Shown here: one piece after another, positions 60,125-64,000 of the stretch
How the letters are laid out: each line of letters starts with the position of its first letter
Numbering within the stretch: the stretch's first letter is position 1
Origin: Streptomyces paradoxus
GTDB taxonomy: Bacteria > Actinomycetota > Actinomycetes > Streptomycetales > Streptomycetaceae
Assembly (NCBI RefSeq): GCF_014202475.1
Contig: NZ_JACHGV010000002.1
Location: 248,001 to 312,000, forward strand
Direction of reading: 5' to 3'
DNA length: 64,000 bases
Notes under the pieces: model-generated
Databases searched by the model: none
Told to the model about the DNA's origin: nothing
The model's input: only the letters and a program-made list of their open reading frames with translations
Translations under genes and position numbers: made by a program

Positions 60125-60382
60125 ATGATCAAGTCGAAGATCCGCGACATCTGGAGCAGCGAGCTGCGGCTGGAGGAGTTCTCCGACGACGACGACTTCT
60201 TCGTCCTCGGCGGCCAGTCACTGGCCATGATGCGCATCCAGCGCGGCATCACCGCCGAGCTCGGCGTCGAGGTACCGATCGACCAGCTCTTCCGTGTTCC
60301 CACCGTCACCGCGATCGCCGATTACGTCGAGACCATGCTCGCGGCGAAGCCCACGGCTCAGCCCATCACCGAGGAGCAATGA
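60125..60382 (+). CDS. free peptidyl carrier protein
   Basis: An 85-residue carrier with attachment Ser32 in VLGGQSLAMMRIQRG, the NRPS type (G-G-x-S) rather than the fatty-acid type (D-S-L). It should be charged by the adenylation enzyme encoded just upstream and then donate to the Cy domain of the synthetase. Its stop overlaps the LuxR ATG (ATGA). Confidence 0.92.
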   Translation: MIKSKIRDIWSSELRLEEFSDDDDFFVLGGQSLAMMRIQRGITAELGVEVPIDQLFRVPTVTAIADYVETMLAAKPTAQPITEEQ

Positions 60383-60774
60383 AAACCGGTATGAGCAGCA
60401 CAGAGATCCTGAGCCCGCCCGTCCGGGTCCCCTACCTCGCCACCGACCGGCAGGCGGTCTTGACCCACGACGGTGCCTGGGACGCGGCCATGGCCCGGGT
60501 GCAGCAGCTGTCCGACCGTGAGCTCGAGGTCTTCCGGCTGCTGGCGAAGGGGGCGGCGAACCGGACCATCGCCGCCCGGCTCGCCATCACCGAGCGCACC
60601 GCGAAGGCCCATGTGGCCCAGATCCTGGCCAAGTTACAGGTGGAGTCGCGGCTCCAGGCCGGCATCGTCGGTTTCGCCTGGGAGATCCTCAACTGGGACG
60701 GCCGCGGTGGTGCGGCGCACTCGGCGCGCTCCCTGTCCCCCTCCCCGCCGCACGGACTCCGGCAGTCCGCCTGA
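60379..60774 (+). CDS. LuxR-type helix-turn-helix regulator
   Basis: A 131-residue protein. A short N-terminal region without a receiver or ATPase domain precedes a GerE/LuxR helix-turn-helix (QQLSDRELEVFRLLAKGAANRTIAARLAITERTAKAHVAQIL, about residues 42-83, given in two parts of the domain). It is translationally coupled to the carrier protein. Codon 86 (60634-60636) is TTA, the usual way Streptomyces pathway regulators are tied to bldA. Likely activator of the NRPS operon. Confidence 0.88.
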   Translation: MKTGMSSTEILSPPVRVPYLATDRQAVLTHDGAWDAAMARVQQLSDRELEVFRLLAKGAANRTIAARLAITERTAKAHVAQILAKLQVESRLQAGIVGFAWEILNWDGRGGAAHSARSLSPSPPHGLRQSA

Positions 60775-60943
60775 CAGCGACGACGGCTTACGGGCTGCAT
60801 CGCCGCGCGGGTGGCGTCCGGTGTCGCCGGGGCGGAACCGGTCGACAGGGTGACCTGGGTGGCTTCGTGCAACTCCAGGGGTTCTGGCTCGCTTTCCGTG
60901 AACCGGTCACGGTGGGTCATGCCGACCGCGCTTCCACCTCCAC

Positions 60944-60985
60944 TGCACCCCCGCCGGCAGCACGCAGCCGCCGGGCGGGGGTGCA
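60944..60985. terminator. hairpin at the right end of the cluster
   Basis: TGCACCCCCGCC pairs perfectly with GGCGGGGGTGCA, with further inner pairing, between the convergent LuxR and YCII-domain genes. It probably ends both transcripts. Confidence 0.8.
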
Positions 60986-61011
60986 CTGTCAGTAACCTCC
61001 GGACCCGCTCT

Positions 61012-61563
61012 TCACCGCCGCCCGCCGAACTCCCAGGCGTGCACCTCGATGCCCTCGTACCGCCCCGGCGTCAGCACGGCTCGCGCGGCCTCCGGGTCAG
61101 GGGCACGGACCAGTGCGGCCGTACCCACCCACGCGTCACCGTCGTCGGACAGCAGCGGCCCGTACGCGATCAGATCGTCCCGCAGGCCGCTCGGCACTTC
61201 GAGATCGGCACCCGCCCCCGCCCCGAAGCCGAGGACGAGGTACCGCGCCCCACCCGTCCGCCCGCCGGGAAACTCCCACATGGTCCGCCCCAGCAGATTG
61301 CGCCACCGCCGCAGCAGCACGTCCCGGTACACCCCGGCCTGGTAGTTGGGCTCGTCGAAGGCGAACGCGCGGGCGGCGGCGACATCCGGCAGGTCGACGA
61401 TGTGCACACTGCCCGTGGGCGTCTCACCGTCATCCGCGAAAGTCGGCCCCCGGGCGATCAACTCCGCCTCGTACCGGTCCATATAGGCCCAGTGCGCCTC
61501 CCCCAGCTCCTCACGCAACGGCAGGGAGCGGGGCCGGTCGCGGTGACAGCAGAAAAACTCCAT
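61012..61563 (-). CDS. tandem YCII-domain protein
   Basis: A 183-residue protein made of two ferredoxin-like YCII units. The first starts MEFFCCHRDRPRSLPLREEL and has DRYEAELIARGPTFADDGE; the second has RYLVLGFGAG... and DDLIAYGPLLSDDGD. YCII proteins resemble muconolactone isomerases and EthD-like enzymes, some with haem or dye chemistry, but no general activity is known. The gene is divergent from an alpha/beta hydrolase. Confidence 0.8.
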   Translation of the reverse strand: MEFFCCHRDRPRSLPLREELGEAHWAYMDRYEAELIARGPTFADDGETPTGSVHIVDLPDVAAARAFAFDEPNYQAGVYRDVLLRRWRNLLGRTMWEFPGGRTGGARYLVLGFGAGAGADLEVPSGLRDDLIAYGPLLSDDGDAWVGTAALVRAPDPEAARAVLTPGRYEGIEVHAWEFGGRR

Positions 61564-61627
61564 GGCTCATCCAACCTCGGTGGCTACTCTCGTGTCTTCC
61601 ATCGTCGTGACCGCAGGAGAGCAGACC

Positions 61628-62404
61628 GTGCGCAGCGCCGCCGTAACGCCCGAGGGCGACCGCATCCGCTGGGTCGAACTGCCGGGGCAGGAACCGCCAC
61701 GCGTCTACGTGCACGGACTGGGCGCCACCTCGCCCGCCTACTTCACGGAAGTCGCGGTCGATCCCCGCCTGGCCGGACACCGTTCCCTCCTGATCGACCT
61801 CCTGGGACACGGCATCAGCGACCGCCCGGCGCACTTCGGCTACACGCTGGAATCACACGCCGACGCCCTCGCCGACGCCCTGACGGCGGCGGGAGTCTCG
61901 GCCGCCGACGTGATCGCCCACAGCATGGGCGGCTCGGTGGCGATCGTCCTTGCGGCCCGTCATCCCCACCTGGTCTCGCGCCTGGTGCTCATCGACGCCA
62001 ACCTGGACCCGATCCCGCGCGCGCCCGGCTCCCAGGGCAGCAGCGGCATCGCCGCGTACTCCGAGGAGGAGTTCGTGACGGGCGGCGGCTGGGAGGAGGT
62101 CCGCGACCGGGCCGGCCCGCACTGGTGGTCCACGATGCGCCTGGCCGGCCGCGAGGCCCTGCACCGCAGCGCGTTGCATCTCGTCCGCGGCACGGTCCCG
62201 ACGATGCGGGAACTGCTGCTTGAGCTGAAGATCCCCCGCACGTTCCTGCTCCCGGAGTCCGACGGCCCGCTCCCGGGCACCGACGCCCTCACCGAGGCCG
62301 GCGTCTCCGTCGTCGCGGTCCCCGACTGCGGCCACAACATCATGCTGGACAACCCGGAGGCCTTCGTGAAGGCCACGGCCGCGGCACTGGCGCCGCAGGA
62401 CTGA
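61628..62404 (+). CDS. alpha/beta hydrolase
   Basis: A 258-residue alpha/beta fold hydrolase. The oxyanion motif is VHGLGATS, the nucleophile Ser lies in AHSMGGSVA, the acid is in LLPESDG and the His in PDCGHNIM. GTG 61628 is chosen because AGGAGAG ends 7 nt upstream; ATG 61562 would overlap the start of the divergent YCII gene. No signal peptide; ester or C-C bond substrate unknown. Confidence 0.86.
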   Translation: MRSAAVTPEGDRIRWVELPGQEPPRVYVHGLGATSPAYFTEVAVDPRLAGHRSLLIDLLGHGISDRPAHFGYTLESHADALADALTAAGVSAADVIAHSMGGSVAIVLAARHPHLVSRLVLIDANLDPIPRAPGSQGSSGIAAYSEEEFVTGGGWEEVRDRAGPHWWSTMRLAGREALHRSALHLVRGTVPTMRELLLELKIPRTFLLPESDGPLPGTDALTEAGVSVVAVPDCGHNIMLDNPEAFVKATAAALAPQD

Positions 62405-62438
62405 CCGGCCCTCACCCACCGCGGCTCGGACCAGGAGC

Positions 62439-62471
62439 AGTGCTGCGCCCGCATGACGCGGGCACAGCACT
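62439..62471. terminator. bidirectional terminator
   Basis: AGTGCTGCGCCCGC and GCGGGCACAGCACT pair with one mismatch between the convergent hydrolase and secreted-protein genes. Confidence 0.75.
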
Positions 62472-62489
62472 TCGTGAGGTGACGTGACG

Positions 62490-63044
62490 TCAGTTGCAGG
62501 ATCCCACGGTGAGGATGTTGTCGACGACGACCCTGCTTCCGACCTTCATGTAGGAGTACGCCTCGCCGCAGTAGCCGCGATTCTGGTAGACGGGCCCGGC
62601 GTAGGTGCTGAAGGTGCCGAAGTCCTCCTTGTGGGGCGTATCGGTGTAGTTGTCCTTCAGCCGGATCCCCATGTAGTGCGCCGCGCCGGTGTCGTTGAAG
62701 AACACGGCGCAGATCGGCTTGTCGTAGTACCGGTCGCCCGTGGTCTTGCCGTTGGTCCACGTGTAGGTGGTGCCGTAGGTCCCGTAGCGGGCAGCCCCGG
62801 TGGAGATGGTGTAGCCGGATCCGCACACGTTGGCGGCCGCCGCGGCGACTCCCGCCTCGGCCTCGATGATCCGCTTGGTCTCGGCCGACGCCTCCTTGGC
62901 GACCTTGACGCCCTTGATGTCCACGGTCTGGATCGCAGCGCTCGCCTTCGGGCCGGACTGGTCCACGGCCGACGCGGTGGGCGTCATCGCTGTCGCGGCA
63001 AGCAGGACGGCACAGACGCCACCCAGACGCATTCCGGTCTTCAC
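62490..63044 (-). CDS. small secreted protein of unknown function
   Basis: A 184-residue protein with a Sec signal (MKTGMRLGGVCAVLLAATA...SA). The mature part is rich in Tyr, Gly and Thr after residue 75 and has four Cys (NVCGSGY, KPICAVFF, RGYCGEA, VGSC) that may form two disulfides, suggesting a small beta-rich extracellular domain. I do not recognise the family. GTG 63044 follows GGGGGAA; a TACGGT -10 on the minus strand (63093-63088) would give a 37-nt leader. Confidence 0.75.
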   Translation of the reverse strand: MKTGMRLGGVCAVLLAATAMTPTASAVDQSGPKASAAIQTVDIKGVKVAKEASAETKRIIEAEAGVAAAAANVCGSGYTISTGAARYGTYGTTYTWTNGKTTGDRYYDKPICAVFFNDTGAAHYMGIRLKDNYTDTPHKEDFGTFSTYAGPVYQNRGYCGEAYSYMKVGSRVVVDNILTVGSCN

Positions 63045-63738
63045 ATTTTCCCCCTATGAGTGACAGTCAGATGATCTGGTCGCACAGACCGTAGCGCATC
63101 GCACACGCAAGCGGGCAAAGGTTTTTGCACGTCAGACCGGACGGGCGGGAATCAGCCAACGTACTGAGCCCCGCCCCCCGGCCTTCCCGTCCGGCTCCCC
63201 GGAAAGTTCACAGATCAGGAGACGGTGCGCCCTGCCCTGCGCTCTCCTGAACATGACCTTGTTTTTGCCATGTACCCGATCAGTGCTTATTTCTGATGGT
63301 CCCTGCGTCTACAGTGACCACGCACTCAGGCGACCCGGTCTCATCACCCGGTCCCCATGTGCCGCTCGGGGGGAGCACGTGCTGTTGACCACGGCACTCG
63401 TATGACCAGGTTCCCCCCGTCGCGTCGAAACGGGGGAAGGAACAGGAATGTCTGACACCTGCTGCGCGGGCCGCCACTGTGGCCTGGGCCATATCGGCCA
63501 TCGAGCACGCCGCGCACAGCGCTTCTGAGCCGTAGAGAGCCTGGCTCATTCTTCGTCCGAGCACAGCGACGGTCGACGACTTTCACAGAAACCCGACAGA
63601 GCGATGGGCACGCCGATGTGCCGCTCGCCTCTGCGGTCGCGGTCCCTTCCGCCCCCTTCAACGCATCCACGCACGTGCCGGGGCTCCATTGCGCCCGCGC
63701 ACGAGCGATCCCCCACCTCTCACTCATGGAGACGTTCT
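63045..63738. other. 694-bp region without a convincing gene
   Basis: The sequence is AT-richer than average (for example TTTTTGCACG and CTTATTTCTGATGG). The open frames here, 63280-63564 and 63344-63727 on the minus strand, have no domain motif and poor codon bias. It contains the promoter of the secreted-protein gene at its left end and presumably that of the right-edge gene. I see no tRNA or repeat. Confidence 0.5.
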
Positions 63739-64000
63739 TTGAGACGGGCCAGAAGGCACACGTACGCGCGCGTTCCCATCAGTTGCGCCATCGCCACCGC
63801 GATTGCGTTCGGAACCGCGATCCAGGCGCAAGCCGCCCCCCAGCAGGCACCGACGCCACCCCCGAACGCCGCCGAGGGCTGGTCCGGCTCCGCCGCGCCC
63901 CGCGTGAAGGCGGACGAGAACGGCGACAAGGACCGCGTTCCCGCCAAGAAGCGGGACAAGGTGCTCGGCAGCGGCTACGCCACGTCCTCCGACACCTCGT
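63739..64000 (+). CDS. secreted protein, N-terminal part (runs off the window)
   Basis: TTG 63739 gives a basic N-terminus (RRARRHTYAR), a hydrophobic core CAIATAIAFGTAIQ and an AQA-A cleavage site, then a Pro/Gln-rich stretch and a charged segment DENGDKDRVPAKKRDKVLG. GGAGA lies about 6 nt before the start. The frame is open to the edge. The mature N-terminus suggests a secreted enzyme, but no catalytic domain is in the window. Confidence 0.65.
   Translation, partial: MRRARRHTYARVPISCAIATAIAFGTAIQAQAAPQQAPTPPPNAAEGWSGSAAPRVKADENGDKDRVPAKKRDKVLGSGYATSSDTS

Larger units (their letters stand above)
41113..60774. other. putative hybrid FAS-II/NRPS biosynthetic gene cluster
   Basis: Nine co-directional fatty-acid and amino-acid genes (41113-50400), a divergent XRE-cupin regulator with AzlCD exporter (50454-52105), and a five-gene NRPS operon (52433-60774) lie without housekeeping interruption. 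Boundaries are inferred: left at the divergent promoter before 41113, right at the hairpin at 60944-60985. Whether the two biosynthetic operons make a single product is not proven by sequence. Confidence 0.7.

Noticed and set aside
60432..60986. Minus-strand open frame starting MTHRDRFTESEPEPLELHEATQ-, which looks a little like a RiPP leader peptide
   Set aside because: It runs antisense through the well-supported LuxR gene, has no modification enzyme nearby, and the convergent hairpin at 60944-60985 covers its start region.
63280..63727. Two overlapping minus-strand open frames in the right-hand gap
   Set aside because: No domain motif, weak codon bias, no good ribosome site, and AT-richer DNA; treated as non-coding.
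1..64000. CRISPR arrays, tRNA or rRNA genes, insertion sequences, phage attachment sites
   Set aside because: No spaced direct repeats, tRNA-like folds, transposase motifs or terminal inverted repeats with target duplications were seen while reading both strands.

Overview
The window is high-GC actinobacterial chromosome, almost certainly Streptomyces. The evidence is strong GC bias at third codon positions, frequent GTG/TTG starts, several leaderless genes with a TANNNT box 6-7 nt before the start codon, rare in-frame TTA codons, and two copies of an intergenic repeat carrying CCCCGCGCCCCT. From memory, the order fasR-fabD-fabH-acpP-fabF-DUF3145 and the later sugar locus match the S. coelicolor SCO2386-SCO24xx region.

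Layout. 1-3.7 kb: end of a SHOCT-domain gene, a MerR/aldo-keto reductase pair with a textbook 19-bp-spacer MerR promoter, an acetyltransferase with a probable frameshift, a serine hydrolase and a pirin. 3.7-8.7 kb: the primary type II fatty-acid synthase locus (fasR, fabD, fabH, acpP, fabF) with an operator-like palindrome before fabD and a hairpin before acpP. 8.8-25.2 kb: housekeeping and secreted enzymes, including an SGNH lipoprotein, aldose 1-epimerase, a GH3 glucosidase with its TetR regulator, RidA/LysR, a C15-like peptidase with Ser in the Cys position, an M14 peptidase, Ohr, and a MarR/oxidoreductase pair. 25.2-37 kb: a sugar acid and pentose/hexose locus. It holds an enolase-superfamily dehydratase, a zinc dehydrogenase, an unrecognised conserved protein, a ChvE/Mms-type ABC importer, a Tat-exported aldose 1-epimerase, an aminotransferase with a long Pro-Ala tail, and a GH43 arabinanase. 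A shared CGAA-based motif recurs at several promoters here. 37-41 kb: two broken genes, a PPOX protein, an MFS exporter and a glycolate-oxidase-like flavoprotein.

41.1-60.8 kb is the main accessory feature: an apparent hybrid fatty-acid/nonribosomal-peptide biosynthetic cluster that I cannot match to a known product. Its first operon (KAS III, ACP, KAS II, acyl-CoA oxidase, thioesterase, FAH-family protein, acyl-CoA carboxylase beta subunit, branched-chain aminotransferase, FabG) copies the fabH-acpP-fabF order of the primary locus 35 kb away. A divergent XRE-cupin regulator and an AzlCD amino-acid exporter sit in the middle. The second operon encodes a Cy-A-PCP-TE synthetase whose adenylation code reads as cysteine, a 2-isopropylmalate-synthase-like enzyme, a free adenylation enzyme, a free carrier protein and a LuxR-type regulator. 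Both the synthetase and the LuxR gene carry an in-frame TTA codon, so the cluster is probably under bldA control. A reasonable model, which is inference, is that alpha-keto-acid elongation plus transamination makes a branched amino acid. That acid is loaded by the free A/PCP pair, joined to cysteine by the Cy module, possibly acylated by the FAS half, released by the TE and exported by AzlCD.

60.8-64 kb: a two-domain YCII protein, an alpha/beta hydrolase, a small secreted protein, about 0.7 kb with no convincing gene, and the start of a secreted protein that runs off the right edge.
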